A stretch of DNA of 64,000 nucleotides from Flavobacterium hungaricum (lineage in GTDB: Bacteria; Bacteroidota; Bacteroidia; Flavobacteriales; Flavobacteriaceae), in assembly GCF_015182285.1 (NCBI RefSeq), contig NZ_PRDM01000003.1, positions 248,001 through 312,000 of the forward strand, given 5' to 3'. The notes below the pieces were generated by a model. It was not told the origin of the DNA. It saw nothing but the letters and a program-made list of their open reading frames with translations, and searched no databases. The stretch's first letter is position 1; every line of letters begins with the position of its first letter. Shown here one piece after another: positions 27,984-39,100 of the stretch. Position numbers and translations under genes: made by a program.

Positions 27984-29807
27984 TCAATTTTGTTCTTTTT
28001 TCTTTTTTGCGTACCAATCCTGCATAATAAAAAATGCTTTTTTCTTTTCGCCTTGATTTGATACTAGACCTTTACGGTTGTACTCGTCCTGAATACCTGG
28101 CAGCAATCTTCTCGGCGATCTGAAATCAACTAAAATCCAAGGGCTTAAACCACTTAGGTGCGGAATTTTTTCAATCATTTTTAAATTCTGGATGTATAAA
28201 TATTCCTGATATTCCTCTGTCCAGCGTTCGTTTTTTTCTCCGTGAAAACCCGCTTTTGCATCACCTCCAAATTCCGAAACAATGACTGGTTTATTGTATT
28301 TCGTTTTCCAGAGAATTTTTTCCGCATCTTCAAGTTTACCTCCGTACCAGCCTAAATATTGATTAAAAGATATAATATCCAAATAATCGCCAATAGCATC
28401 GTTAATAGTTCCAAAACCTTCAGAATCGCTTTGTGTTAGTAAAGCAGCACTGATTAATCGGGTGCTGTCCAGAGATTTTGTATGATCTACTAATTTTTTG
28501 ATGAAAGCATTTCGAGCATCAGAAATTGGAGTTTCATTTGCCATTGACCAAATTATAATGCAAGCCCTGTTTTTATCCCTCGTAATTGCGGCAGTCAATT
28601 GATCTTGGGCATTTTGATACGTTTCTTTTCGCGTAAATTCGATTGTCCAATAAACCGGAATTTCTTCCCAAACCATCAATCCCATCTTGTCGGCTTCTCG
28701 AATAATGTTTTCGTTATGCGGATAATGCGCCAGACGAACATAATTACAGCCCAATTCTTTTGCCCAGTTTAACAGACGCAAAGCATCTTCAACAGAATTC
28801 GCACGGCCGCCTTTTGCATTTTCTTCATGAATCGAGATACCGCGTAAAAAGATTGGTTTTCCGTTTAATACAATTTTATCACCTTGGGTTTCAATAGTTC
28901 TAAACCCAATTTTATCGTTTAGTTTTTGTCCGTTAAAATCGATCGAAACCTCATATAATTTTGGATTTTCTGGCGACCAATAGGAGATTTTTTTCGCCGG
29001 AATTTCAAAATTCAAAATCCCGTCGGCACCAATTTTTCCTTTGTAATTGATTTTTAATTCCGGAATAGCAATCGAAACCTGATTTTGTGCCGGATTAAAA
29101 TTATTGATTTTGATGAAACCCGAAATTACCGCTGCATTATTTTTTTTCAGCTGAATCGTATAATCTTCCACAAAAGAAGCTTCTTCTTCAATCAGCGTCA
29201 CGTCTCGCGTTATACCGCCGTAATTCCACCAATCGGTATTAAGAGTCGGTACATCTTCTTTATGGCGTGTATTATCAACTTTTAAAACCAAATAATTATC
29301 TTTTGGTTTTACGATCGAAGTCACTTCGTAATTGAACGGAGTAAAACCGCCTTCATGAGTTCCGAGTTTTTTCCCGTTCAAATACACATCAGCCTTATAA
29401 TTGACCGCTCCGATATAAACAAAAAGACGTTTTTTATCTTTGAGATTGTAATCAAAAGATTTCTTGAACCATACATTTCCCTCATAATATTTCAGTTCCG
29501 GAACCTGAGAAGTCCAATCCCCTGGAATGGTAATTTTCGGTGATTTATCAAAATCATATTCCACCAATTCCTGTTTATTCACCGCATGGTAATTATTAAA
29601 ATAAGCTGCATTGGATGGTTTTTTCTGCTGGTCATACACATCATGATGAAAACTGTAATACCCCGTTTCATAAGGGTCCACAATGTAATTCCAAATACCG
29701 TTTAACGAAGTGGTATTTCGGTTTGGAACGTTTGAGATTAGATTGATATTTTGTGCCTGTCCGAAAATGGAAAAGCCTAGGAGTAATGTGGTTATTAGTT
29801 TTTTCAT
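27984..29807 (-). CDS. GH2 beta-glucuronidase
   Basis: 607 residues with a signal peptide (MKKLITTLLLGFSIFGQAQ). GH2 order: sugar-binding domain (about 30-220), immunoglobulin-like domain (220-310), TIM barrel (310-600). Acid/base Glu425 in MANE and nucleophile Glu512 in SEFGG. Near the C-terminus EYNRKGL carries the N-x-K pair (Asn577, Lys579) that in beta-glucuronidases binds the carboxylate of glucuronate, which favours glucuronidase over galactosidase. It would remove glucuronic acid caps from oligosaccharides in the periplasm. Last gene of the PUL. Confidence 0.88.
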   Translation of the reverse strand: MKKLITTLLLGFSIFGQAQNINLISNVPNRNTTSLNGIWNYIVDPYETGYYSFHHDVYDQQKKPSNAAYFNNYHAVNKQELVEYDFDKSPKITIPGDWTSQVPELKYYEGNVWFKKSFDYNLKDKKRLFVYIGAVNYKADVYLNGKKLGTHEGGFTPFNYEVTSIVKPKDNYLVLKVDNTRHKEDVPTLNTDWWNYGGITRDVTLIEEEASFVEDYTIQLKKNNAAVISGFIKINNFNPAQNQVSIAIPELKINYKGKIGADGILNFEIPAKKISYWSPENPKLYEVSIDFNGQKLNDKIGFRTIETQGDKIVLNGKPIFLRGISIHEENAKGGRANSVEDALRLLNWAKELGCNYVRLAHYPHNENIIREADKMGLMVWEEIPVYWTIEFTRKETYQNAQDQLTAAITRDKNRACIIIWSMANETPISDARNAFIKKLVDHTKSLDSTRLISAALLTQSDSEGFGTINDAIGDYLDIISFNQYLGWYGGKLEDAEKILWKTKYNKPVIVSEFGGDAKAGFHGEKNERWTEEYQEYLYIQNLKMIEKIPHLSGLSPWILVDFRSPRRLLPGIQDEYNRKGLVSNQGEKKKAFFIMQDWYAKKKKEQN

Positions 29808-29839
29808 TATTTTGTTTTTTGTATTTGTTGTAAAATAGG

Positions 29840-30380
29840 AGTGTTTTTTAACCGCAAAGACCGCTAAGGTTTACGCAAAGTTCGCAAAGTTTAAAAAGCT
29901 CTGCGAACTTTAGTTTTTTACTTCGTGCTCTTTGGGGTTAAAATAGTAATGTTTTTTAGTCGCAAAGACCGCTAAGGTTTACGCAAAGTCCGCAAAGTTT
30001 AAAAAGCTCTGCGAACTTTGCGTTTTCTACTTCGCGCTCTTTACGGTTAAAATAGTAATGTTTTTTTAACTGCAAAGACCGCTAAGGTTTACGCAAAGTT
30101 GGCAAAGTTTAAAAAGCTCTGCGAACTTTACGTTTTTTACTTCGCGCTCTTTGCGGTTAAAATAGTAGTGTTTTTAGTCGCAAAGACCGCTAAGGTTTAC
30201 GCAAAGTCCGCAAACTTTAAAAAAGCTCTGCGAACTTTACGTTTTTTACTTCGCGCTCTTTGGGGTTAAAATAGTAATGTTTTTTAGTCGCAAAGACCGC
30301 TAAGGTTTACGCAAAGTTCGCAAAGTTTAAAAAGCTCTGCGAACTTTACGTTTTTTACTTCGCGCTCTTTGCGGTTAAAT
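29840..30380. repeat. Five-copy ~110-bp tandem array, each unit a hairpin
   Basis: Units start near 29850, 29957, 30067, 30176 and 30288. Each begins with CGCAAAGACCGCTAAGGTTT and ends with GCTCTTTGCGGTTAAAATAG. The beginning and end are complementary (ACCGCAAAG / CTTTGCGGT), and AAGCTCTGCGAACTTT pairs with the CGCAAAGTTCGCAAAG block. It lies between the two GH2 genes. Confidence 0.92.
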
Positions 30381-30391
30381 CAAGCTGTATA

Positions 30392-32800
30392 TCAAGGTTC
30401 AATTTTTAAATATTCCCCTTTAAAACTCTGGTTCAGCGCCGTCATTTCAATTGGCAAACCAGAACCATCGGGAATAACTTCAATAGCAGCCTTTCCATTC
30501 GCCATTCTGATAGATTCACTTCCTGTTGGAGTTCCCTGATTTTTTAAGGTTTTACCGCCTTTCAGACATTGAAAATAAACGCTTGCCTCATAATCCAGAC
30601 AACGTAAATTATTATGGTCAACTGCAATTGCCGTAACCAAATAATTGCCGTTTTTTAGTTTTTCTGCTGCTAATTGCAGCGAAACTGCCGTATCATTTTT
30701 AGTAAAACGATAGTGTATTTTAAGCGTATCCGAAACAGTTCTGCCTTCTTTCGTTTTTCCAACAGCAATTATAACATTCTCACCTTTAGTAAAAGGGACA
30801 TCCCAAGTTAAGCCATTTGCAGGATATAATGAAAGGTTTCGTTGTTTTTCTCCCAATGATTTTCCGTTATGAGATAAAGTCACTTTATCGCAATTACTAA
30901 AAACGCTCAACGTTCTCGGGGTATTTTCTGGACCTTGGCGCTCTGTCCAAGTATGCGATTCGATGTATGCAAAAGGCTCTTTTGCCCAATAACTTTTAAA
31001 AACATAATACGCATCTTTCGGATTTCCGTTTCGATCCGTCAAACCTTTTTGGTTCATGTACGGAATATCATCTTCTGGACGTAAAGGCGTTGCAAAATCC
31101 TTAAATGCCCACTGAATATTTCCGACAAAAGTTGGGTCATTCTCAGATACATGCAAATGCCAGTCAAACAAATCGACGATGTAATTTTCGCTCCAGTCGC
31201 CAATCTGTGCAATATTCGCCACTTTGGTCTGCACAATCGCTTCTTCCCAGCCCTCGGCTTTTATTACGTTTTCGCCTGTAATTGGATTTTCGCTGTGACG
31301 GCCTACGTGACTGTCACCGCCATATTCTGCGTGAATAAAGTGTTGATATTCTTTTTTATAAACATCAATCGCTTTTTGGTAGCTTTTGTAACTTCCAGAA
31401 TACCAGCCCGACCAGATAGAAGGAGAGAAGACATCTACGATATGCGAACCTTCATAATACTTTCTGATAGCCGTTTTTCTCGTTGGGTCGAGTTTGTGTG
31501 CGATGTCATTCAATTCCGTTAAAAATAAATTTGTTTTTTCCGCATTATCGCCGTCCGGAAAATCAGGAAGCCAGTTCATTTCATTTCCAAGCGACCAGAT
31601 TATAATACTCGGATGATTGTAATTTTGATTGATGATTTCTGCCAGCATATTTTTGGTATTGGTTTTCCAAACTTCATTTCCGATACCGCCGCGGCACCAG
31701 GGCAGTTCATCCCAAACCAATAAACCCAATTCATCGCAGGCTTTGTAAACCTCAGGATCTTGCGGATAATGCGCCAGACGGACAAAATTGGCGCCCATTT
31801 CTTTGATCGATTTCATATCGGCCCAATGCCGCTCGTTGCTCATCGCAGCACCAACGCCCGCTTGTTCTTCATGACGATGTGTTCCTCGAATTAATAAACG
31901 TTTTCCGTTGAGGTAAAACGGACCGTGATCTTTAAACTCAAACCATCTAAAACCGACTTTTTCGGATACGCTGTCTTTTGCTTGATTTTTTTCTGACAAT
32001 ACAGCTGTAAGTTTGTATAAATTAGGTTTTTCGGTATCCCAAAGTTCAGGGTTTTTGATATTTTCGAAAGTTAAAGACAAAGTTTTATCCGAAACCAAAA
32101 TTGTTTTGCTCGCGACTTTTTTTCCTTTCGGATTTTTTAAAGTTACCGTTAATGATAAATCTTTAGAATTGTCAGGATTTACAATTGAGGAAACAATCTG
32201 CACCGAAGCTTTTTTTGCCGAAACTTCCGGAGTTGTAATCTTAATATTTTCAATATGATTTTTGTATTTCGAAACCAGCCAGACATCGCGCGTAATGCCG
32301 CCGTAAATAAAGAAATCACTTTTTTGGGACGGAATAATTTCAATATCATAGCTATTATCTACACGAACAAAGACAGCATTATTTCCTTCCTTTATAAATT
32401 TGGTAATATCAACAGAAAAACCAATATAACCGCCAATATGCGATCCCGCTTCCTTGCCGTTTATGTACACCTTTGTCGTCACATTTGATCCTTCAAAATA
32501 CAAAGAATAAACTTGGTTTGGATCGATTTTAGAAATAGTAAGCTGTTTTTGATACCAGCTGGCATCGCGCCTGTAACCCGGATTAAGATCGGTTGCATCT
32601 TCGGCATTCCAAGTGTGCGGAAGGTTTAAAGCTGTCCAATTTGAAGATCTTATTGCTTCGTTGAGGTTTACGGTATGGTTTTCTAAATACAGCCAATTGT
32701 CGTTAATATTCATCTTTGTCTGAGCAAAACTGCTGCCCAGACAAATCTGAAACAAAACAAAAAGTGCAAAAATTGAAAAAGTTTTATTCGTTTTATTCAT
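30392..32800 (-). CDS. GH2 family glycoside hydrolase, probable beta-galactosidase
   Basis: 802 residues, signal peptide ending SSFAQ. N-terminal jelly-roll (about 30-190; LPHTWNAEDATDLNPGYRRD), immunoglobulin-like domain, TIM barrel with acid/base Glu407 in SLGNEMNW and nucleophile Glu492 in HAEYGGD, then a C-terminal galactosidase-type domain (TWTERQGPENTPRTLSVFSN onward). The pattern is that of PUL beta-galactosidases, but GH2 also includes glucuronidases and mannosidases. It lacks the N-x-K glucuronidase motif of its neighbour. Confidence 0.82.
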   Translation of the reverse strand: MNKTNKTFSIFALFVLFQICLGSSFAQTKMNINDNWLYLENHTVNLNEAIRSSNWTALNLPHTWNAEDATDLNPGYRRDASWYQKQLTISKIDPNQVYSLYFEGSNVTTKVYINGKEAGSHIGGYIGFSVDITKFIKEGNNAVFVRVDNSYDIEIIPSQKSDFFIYGGITRDVWLVSKYKNHIENIKITTPEVSAKKASVQIVSSIVNPDNSKDLSLTVTLKNPKGKKVASKTILVSDKTLSLTFENIKNPELWDTEKPNLYKLTAVLSEKNQAKDSVSEKVGFRWFEFKDHGPFYLNGKRLLIRGTHRHEEQAGVGAAMSNERHWADMKSIKEMGANFVRLAHYPQDPEVYKACDELGLLVWDELPWCRGGIGNEVWKTNTKNMLAEIINQNYNHPSIIIWSLGNEMNWLPDFPDGDNAEKTNLFLTELNDIAHKLDPTRKTAIRKYYEGSHIVDVFSPSIWSGWYSGSYKSYQKAIDVYKKEYQHFIHAEYGGDSHVGRHSENPITGENVIKAEGWEEAIVQTKVANIAQIGDWSENYIVDLFDWHLHVSENDPTFVGNIQWAFKDFATPLRPEDDIPYMNQKGLTDRNGNPKDAYYVFKSYWAKEPFAYIESHTWTERQGPENTPRTLSVFSNCDKVTLSHNGKSLGEKQRNLSLYPANGLTWDVPFTKGENVIIAVGKTKEGRTVSDTLKIHYRFTKNDTAVSLQLAAEKLKNGNYLVTAIAVDHNNLRCLDYEASVYFQCLKGGKTLKNQGTPTGSESIRMANGKAAIEVIPDGSGLPIEMTALNQSFKGEYLKIEP

Positions 32801-32802
32801 AG

Positions 32803-33076
32803 GTACAAAGGTTCATAGTTACAAAGGTTCAAAGGCTTTTCTGGCTCAAATGTTCTGAGGTTCTAAGGTTCTAAGGTTCTAAGGTTCTGAGGTTCAAAAG
32901 CTTTTAGTTTCAAAGGTTTTGAGGTGCTGAGGCTGAGGTCCAAGAGCTGAAAACCTCTGTTGCTTTGTCACTTTGCACCTTTGTTACTTTTTTTAAAGTT
33001 TCCAAGGTTGAAAACCTTTGTCCCTTTGTCCCTCAGAACCTTAGAACCTCAGAACCTCAGTCCCTTAGCACCTTAA
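32803..33076. repeat. Strand-switching AGGTTCAAAGG / CCTTTGTCCCT repeat
   Basis: The left part (about 32810-32940) repeats AAAGGTTC and GGTTCTAAGG words. The right part (about 32945-33076) repeats their complements (CCTTTGT, CAGAACCT, TTAGAACC). It fills the GH88 to GH2 spacer and ends within 4 bases of the GH88 stop codon. Confidence 0.9.
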
Positions 33077-33077
33077 A

Positions 33078-34250
33078 TTACTTCTTTCTCAGTAAAGCTT
33101 CCAGATAATAATAATCGGCATAGATTATTGGTTCGTCAATTTCGTCGTTTTTGGGCCAGTTTCCCGTGCTGTGATCAAGTAGGAAAGGTGCTTTTATTGC
33201 TGTATTGATGATATATTTATCAGATTGAACAGAAGCTATTAGTTTATCCGCGAAAGCGCGATAACTTTTATTTTTGGTATACCCATACAATTCATATAAT
33301 CCTGAAGCCATAACCATAGCAGCAGAAACATCACGAGGCGAGTTCGGAATGCTTGGATCTTTAAAATCCCAATACGGAATCCCATCTTCCGGCAGGTTTT
33401 TATTCGTCATAAAAAACTGCGCTGTTCCTTCGGCTTGTTTTAGATAAGCAGGATCTTTGGTATAGCGGTAGGACATCGTAAATCCGTAAACGGCCCAAGC
33501 CTGACCGCGTGCCCAAACCGAGTCATCATTATAACCCTGCAAAGTGGTTTTCTTTCTGACTTCGCCTGTATTTGGGTTATAGTCGATAACATGGTAACAC
33601 GAATTGTCTGCTCTAAATTGATTTTTTAAAGTCGTATTAGCATGCTGAACGGCAACGTCACGATATTTTGGATTTCCAGATATTTTTGAAGCCTCAAAAA
33701 GCAGTTCCAGATTCATCATATTATCGATAATTACCGGATAATCCCAGATTTCCTTGTTGAAATCCCAAGAACGAATCGAACCCACTTTTGGATTAAACCT
33801 TGTGCATAAAGTCTCTGCGCCTTTAATAATTACGGCTTCGTGTTCTTTCTTGTTTTCCACTTTCAGCGCTTCTCCAAAACTGCAAAACACTTTAAAACCT
33901 ACGTCATGCGAATTACTATTGACGCTTTCTTTTTTGCTGAAAGGCGTCCATTTCTGAGCTTGTTCTTTGTATCGGGAATCGCCTGTAAGACGGTACAATT
34001 GCCAAAGATTTCCGGCGAAAAAGCCGCTTGTCCAGTCTCTTGAAGGTACTTTACGAATTTCATTGGTTTTGATGTTCATACTTCTGGGCATCGACATCGA
34101 ATCTACCGGATAATCGAGTAGCATTTTGTAACGCGTTTCGAGGATGTTATTTGCAGCTGTATTTTGCGGCTGTGAATTAATCCCGGTTCTGCATGCCGTT
34201 ACCAGCGATGCAAAACCAAGAATTAAAAAAATAAAACTAACTTTATTCAT
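33078..34250 (-). CDS. GH88 unsaturated glucuronyl hydrolase, lipoprotein
   Basis: 390 residues with a lipoprotein signal ending LVTAC (Cys20). The alpha/alpha barrel carries the GH88 aspartates in SHDVGF (Asp116) and PVIIDNMMNLELLF (Asp176), and WARGQAWAVYGFTMSYRYT. GH88 enzymes hydrolyse the unsaturated uronic acid left at the non-reducing end after a polysaccharide lyase cut. This implies that a lyase acts on the same glycan. Membrane-anchored, facing the periplasm or surface. Confidence 0.92.
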   Translation of the reverse strand: MNKVSFIFLILGFASLVTACRTGINSQPQNTAANNILETRYKMLLDYPVDSMSMPRSMNIKTNEIRKVPSRDWTSGFFAGNLWQLYRLTGDSRYKEQAQKWTPFSKKESVNSNSHDVGFKVFCSFGEALKVENKKEHEAVIIKGAETLCTRFNPKVGSIRSWDFNKEIWDYPVIIDNMMNLELLFEASKISGNPKYRDVAVQHANTTLKNQFRADNSCYHVIDYNPNTGEVRKKTTLQGYNDDSVWARGQAWAVYGFTMSYRYTKDPAYLKQAEGTAQFFMTNKNLPEDGIPYWDFKDPSIPNSPRDVSAAMVMASGLYELYGYTKNKSYRAFADKLIASVQSDKYIINTAIKAPFLLDHSTGNWPKNDEIDEPIIYADYYYLEALLRKK

Positions 34251-34600
34251 GTTGGTAGGTAAATTTTTTGATCTAGTAATTTTTGAACGCGGATTTAGCC
34301 GATTCGCTTTCGCGAAGACACGGATTGATGCGGATTTTTTATTTAATCTCTCAATTTGAAATAGCTGCGGGAACCATTTTTTATTCTCCCGCAGATTAAG
34401 CAGATTAGGCAGATTTTTTTATTCAGATTTTAAAAGATTACTTTTTTAAATCAATCTGCTCAATCTGCAAGATCTGCGAGAAACCTAAAAGCAGCGGTCT
34501 ATGTGAAAATCTTTTAAAAATCCGCGTGAAACCAAATTTCAAAAAGCACATAAAAAAATCCGTGTCTTTGCGATAGCAAATCCGTTTCATCTGCGTTTAA
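34251..34600. repeat. Strand-symmetric repeat spacer (CGCGGATTTAGCC family)
   Basis: Outer arms, GAACGCGGATTT..CACGGATTGATGCGGATTTT near 34288-34345 and AAAATCCGTGTC..CATCTGCGTT near 34551-34600, enclose inner arms CGCAGATTAAGCAGATTAGG (about 34390) and AATCTGCTCAATCTGC (about 34455). No gene seen; lies between susD and GH88. Confidence 0.85.
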
Positions 34601-36121
34601 TTAATACCCAGGATTATTAGGTTTTAAATTTGGATTAATCGCCAATTCAGTTCCCGGCAGTGGCCATAAATAATCCTTGTTCGGATCAAAATTAGCATGC
34701 GGTTCCAAACCGTTCGGACCAAAAACTTCTGGACCATTTTTAAGCCTTTTAATATCGTACCATCTGATGTATTCAAAAGCCAATTCCAATCTTCTTTCGT
34801 CAATAACCATTTTTCTGAAATCTGATTGAGACAATCCCGGCGTTACATTTGCCGGAAACGAAACCAGTTTTCCAGCTTTGTTTCTGGCTCTGGCGCGTAC
34901 TCGGTTTACATATCCGTCTGCTTCTGTAGTTCCCGGACTGATTTCGTTTAGAGCTTCGGCGGCAGTCAACAAAACTTCTGCAAAACGCATCGTAATGTAA
35001 TTGTGCTGCGAGGTTCTTCCGTTTGCACCGGCTTTTCCCGGAAAGCGGAAATATTTTGCAATATGCGGACGCGGTGCTTTTTCGTTATCGCTTGACGGAA
35101 AAACCTGTAAGGAGCCTCCCGGACCTGTTTTTTTTCTAATAATCGTATCAAAACTTACCGCTCTCCTGTAATCTCTTTGATCCCAAGTTTGAAATACTTT
35201 TAAAGACGGAACCGCCACAGAAAATCCCTGTCCGTAGCTGTAACTGTCATCTTTTAGCGAACCAGTAAAAAATGCCGTATAATCCTGACCGTAATTTCCA
35301 GAAGTTAAGTTGTTAAAATCAATAGTAAATAGAGGTTCTTTTAATGCAGCGGTTTTGTTGGCATTAAACAAATCCTGAAAATCGGCATCCAGACCCAAAC
35401 CAAATTTGGCTTCGTTTGTAATTACATATTTCGCTTCGTCATAGGCTTTTTGGTATTGGCCTAAAGTCAAATAAACCGAAGCGAGATAACCCGCAGCCGT
35501 TCCTTTTCCAGGGACAGCTTTTACTTTTGGTTTGTCTTCCAGCCATTGCTTCGCAAATTCTAAATCAGCAATGATTTTTGGGTACACATCGGCCTCTTTT
35601 GTTTTGCTGATGGTATTGATCTGTTTCACATCATTGACTACAAAATCAATGTACGGAATATCGCCAAAAAGACGCACCAAATGATAATAAGTAAAGGCTC
35701 TTGCAAAGTAAGCCTGCGCGACAATTGCATTGACTTTTGCAGGATCTCCAGGTGTCTTTTTAGCACCTTCAATCGCCTGATTTGCGGCCGTAATAATCAC
35801 ATAAGACTGCGGCCAGAAGTTGGCTACCAATGCATTGGTATCGTTCATACTCATATCGTTTACATCGATACGCGCTGCTTGAGTAGTTCTGTCCCCAATG
35901 TCAGACATGTCATCACGCAGCATTAAGGCAATGGTAAATTCTCTTCCCCAATAATTGTTGTGCGCAATATTGGCAAACGCTCCGTTTACCGCTGCTTGCA
36001 AATCGTCTGTATTGTTGAAGAAATTGTCTGGACGAATGATTCCCGTTGGTTTTTCTTCCAGATCAGAACAGCTGAAAAAAGCGAGTGTTCCGACAAATAG
36101 AAAAGCGATATATTTTTTCAT
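34601..36121 (-). CDS. SusD/RagB-family outer-membrane glycan-binding lipoprotein
   Basis: 506 residues, lipoprotein signal MKKYIAFLFVGTLAFFSC (Cys18). Typical SusD features: TGIIRPDNFFNNTDDLQAAV near the N-terminus, AYFARAFTYYHLVRLFGDIP, VRARARNKAG, and the ending RRLELAFEYIRWYDIKRL. Binds oligosaccharide at the cell surface together with the TonB-dependent SusC partner, from which it is separated by 12 bases. Confidence 0.95.
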   Translation of the reverse strand: MKKYIAFLFVGTLAFFSCSDLEEKPTGIIRPDNFFNNTDDLQAAVNGAFANIAHNNYWGREFTIALMLRDDMSDIGDRTTQAARIDVNDMSMNDTNALVANFWPQSYVIITAANQAIEGAKKTPGDPAKVNAIVAQAYFARAFTYYHLVRLFGDIPYIDFVVNDVKQINTISKTKEADVYPKIIADLEFAKQWLEDKPKVKAVPGKGTAAGYLASVYLTLGQYQKAYDEAKYVITNEAKFGLGLDADFQDLFNANKTAALKEPLFTIDFNNLTSGNYGQDYTAFFTGSLKDDSYSYGQGFSVAVPSLKVFQTWDQRDYRRAVSFDTIIRKKTGPGGSLQVFPSSDNEKAPRPHIAKYFRFPGKAGANGRTSQHNYITMRFAEVLLTAAEALNEISPGTTEADGYVNRVRARARNKAGKLVSFPANVTPGLSQSDFRKMVIDERRLELAFEYIRWYDIKRLKNGPEVFGPNGLEPHANFDPNKDYLWPLPGTELAINPNLKPNNPGY

Positions 36122-36133
36122 GTTTTTGCTTAA

Positions 36134-39100
36134 TTAGAATTTTACATTAAATCCAAAAGTGAATGTTCTTACGTTTGGATAACCGCCGTAATCCAATCCC
36201 AGATTGGTATTACTTCTCGAGTTGGTGTCGTTTAAGTAATTCGTTTCAGGATCGGTTCCCGGATAATCCGTAATCGTCCAAAGGTTTTGTGCACTGATGT
36301 AAAAACGAATTTTACTCAATCCCATTTTCGATACTACTTTTTCATCCAAACTATAGCCGATAGAAACGTTTTTCAAACGAATATAACTGCCGTCGTAAAC
36401 AAATCTTGAGGTAATTCTTTTCGTTCTTGCTGCATTTGCAGGAACATCAGTATCCGTATTGGTCGGTGTCCAGGCATCCAAAACTTCTGTTGTCGCATTG
36501 TTGTTTCCAGAAGCCAGTTCCATCAAAGTATAATTCAAAATTTGATTGCCTTGCGAGCCTTGAAAGAAGATATTTAAATCCAGATTTTTATACGTGAAAT
36601 CATTATTAAAACCAAAAATGAAATCAGGATTTGGATTTCCAATAATCGTTTTATCCTGAGAATCCAGTTTTCCGTCGCCATTATAATCTCTGAATTTTTC
36701 TCCTCCTGCTGCAGTTTCAAAATTCCCTGGTAAAACGGTTTCGCCCTGCTGAATCACACCATCATAAATAAAACCAAAGAAAGAACCAACCGGTTGTCCG
36801 ACTCTCAAAATCTGAGATTCTGTTGCCAGGAAATGACCTGGAGCAGAGTTGATTAAAAGGTCTTTGTTATCAGCCAGTTTCAACACTTTATTTTTGTTAG
36901 ACGAAATATTAAAACTTGTAGACCAAGTAAAATCTGGACCAGTAAAGTTTCTAGTATTGATCCCCAGTTCCCATCCTTTATTTTCCAATTCGCCCACATT
37001 TTGAAGCTGTGAAGCGATTCCCGAAACTCCCGGAAGCGGACGGTTAAACAACAAATCTTTGGTAATCGTTTTATAATAATCTGCCGTAATACTGATTCGG
37101 TTATCAAATAAACCCAGATCAATACCATAATCCTGCTGATAAGAAGTTTCCCATTTCAAATTCGGATTGTCTAAAGAAGTCAGCTGCACTGCATTTACGA
37201 TCACGTCACCGCTCACATCATAGATTTCAGAAAAACGAGAAAGGGTAGAGTAAGCGCCGATTGAAGGGTTTCCTGTTGCACCATAACTCGCTCTTAATTT
37301 AAGGTTCGAAATAGTTTTGCTGTCTTTTAAGAAGTTTTCTTTCGCCACATTCCAACCAATTGCTCCAGACGGAAACGTTCCGTATTTATAATTTTTACTA
37401 AAGCTCGAAGAACCGTCTCGTCTGGCCGTAAATGTTAGTAAATATTTATCGGCATAATCAAAATTCAACCTTCCAAAAGCAGAAATCAGTTCGGTTTCAG
37501 ACAAACCTGAATCTGGTTTTAAAAATACCGTTCCAGCCCCTAAATTTCTGTAAGAGTTCGTATTCGTTAAAAATCCTCTTGAAGCGGCATACGAATTTTC
37601 ATTTTTGTTTTTTTGATAAGAATAGCCGCCAAGAACGGTCAGAATTCCGCGGTCGATAATTTCACGTTTAAAAGTCAAATAATTCTCTGTCAGGAAAGAA
37701 GAAAATCTCGTGTTGTTTACAGAAGCTTCTCCTTTGATATTTTTCCCGGCAATTAAAGTAGAAGGAATAAATCTTCCGGTCTGCGAATTATTATCAGTTA
37801 AACCTAAAGTAGTTTTAAAATCAAGATCTTTTGTGATTTGATACTGCGCAAAGAAATTATTGCGGTTTACGATAGACGTCGTTTCCAAAATATTTTCCAT
37901 AGCCGTGGCGTACGGGTTGTCAATATCATCACCAATTGGCGCTGTGGTAGTAAAACTTCCGTCAGGATTATAAATTCCTTTGTCTGGCATAAATCGGTAA
38001 GCCGATGCAATTACACCTGCAGCTCCAGTTCCTCCAGCTCCCGTCTGGCTTACGATTCCGTCTTTGTTTTGTTTGCTCGTAAAAGTATTTAAACCTACTT
38101 TAAATTTCGGACTTAAATCAGCTTCCAGATTGCTTACAATCGTGTATTTGTCAATACCAGAATTAATTACAACTCCATTTTGGTTAAAATAGGTTCCAGA
38201 AACATAATAACGAACGTTTTCAGATCCGCCGGAAAATGACAGCTGCGTATTCGAAATCATTCCGTCTCTGTAAATCACATCCTGCCAGTCTGTGTTTGCA
38301 GGACCCTGCGTATGTGTTGTAAAACTTTTGCGATACGCCGCAAATTGATCGGCATTTAATAAATGCAGTTTGTTATTTACTGATTGTACTGAAGTCGAGT
38401 TGCTGAATTCAATAACTGGTTTTCCGGGTTTCCCTTTTTTGGTCGTTACCATGATAACCCCGTTAGAACCCCTTGATCCGTAAATCGCTGTTGCCGAAGC
38501 ATCTTTTAAAACTTCGATAGACGCAATATCCTGCGGTGCCGGCATAGAAACGCCTGCAAAACCGTCAACTACGATCAAAGCATCGCCGCTGGCATTAATA
38601 GAAGTTCCCCCGCGAACCCTGATTTTAACTGGCGCGCCTGGCTCGCCTCCGTTATTCGTCATAACAGAAACCCCCGCCGCACGGCCTTGCAAAGCTTGTT
38701 CTGCATTTAAGAGCGGATAAGCTGTTAATTCTTTTGCCGTAACAGAAGATACAGAACCGGTAATATCGCTCTTTTTACGCGTTCCGTATCCCACTACAAT
38801 TACTTCGTCTAGTGCTTTGGTGTCTGGTTTTAGACTAACATTAATTACAGATTTAGTTCCAACTGGAATTTCTACAGTTTGAAATCCTACGAAATTGAAA
38901 ACTAAAACGGCATTTTTTTCATTAACAATTACGGTGTAGTTTCCGTCCATATCGGCAGAAGCACCGACAGAAGAATTTTTAATATAAACATTGGCACCAG
39001 GAAGTCCGAGTTGATCCTCGCTGGAAACAATTTTTCCGGTGACTTTTTTTTCCTGTGCATTCATCATGAAATTTACCAGTAAAAAAGATACGAGTAAACA

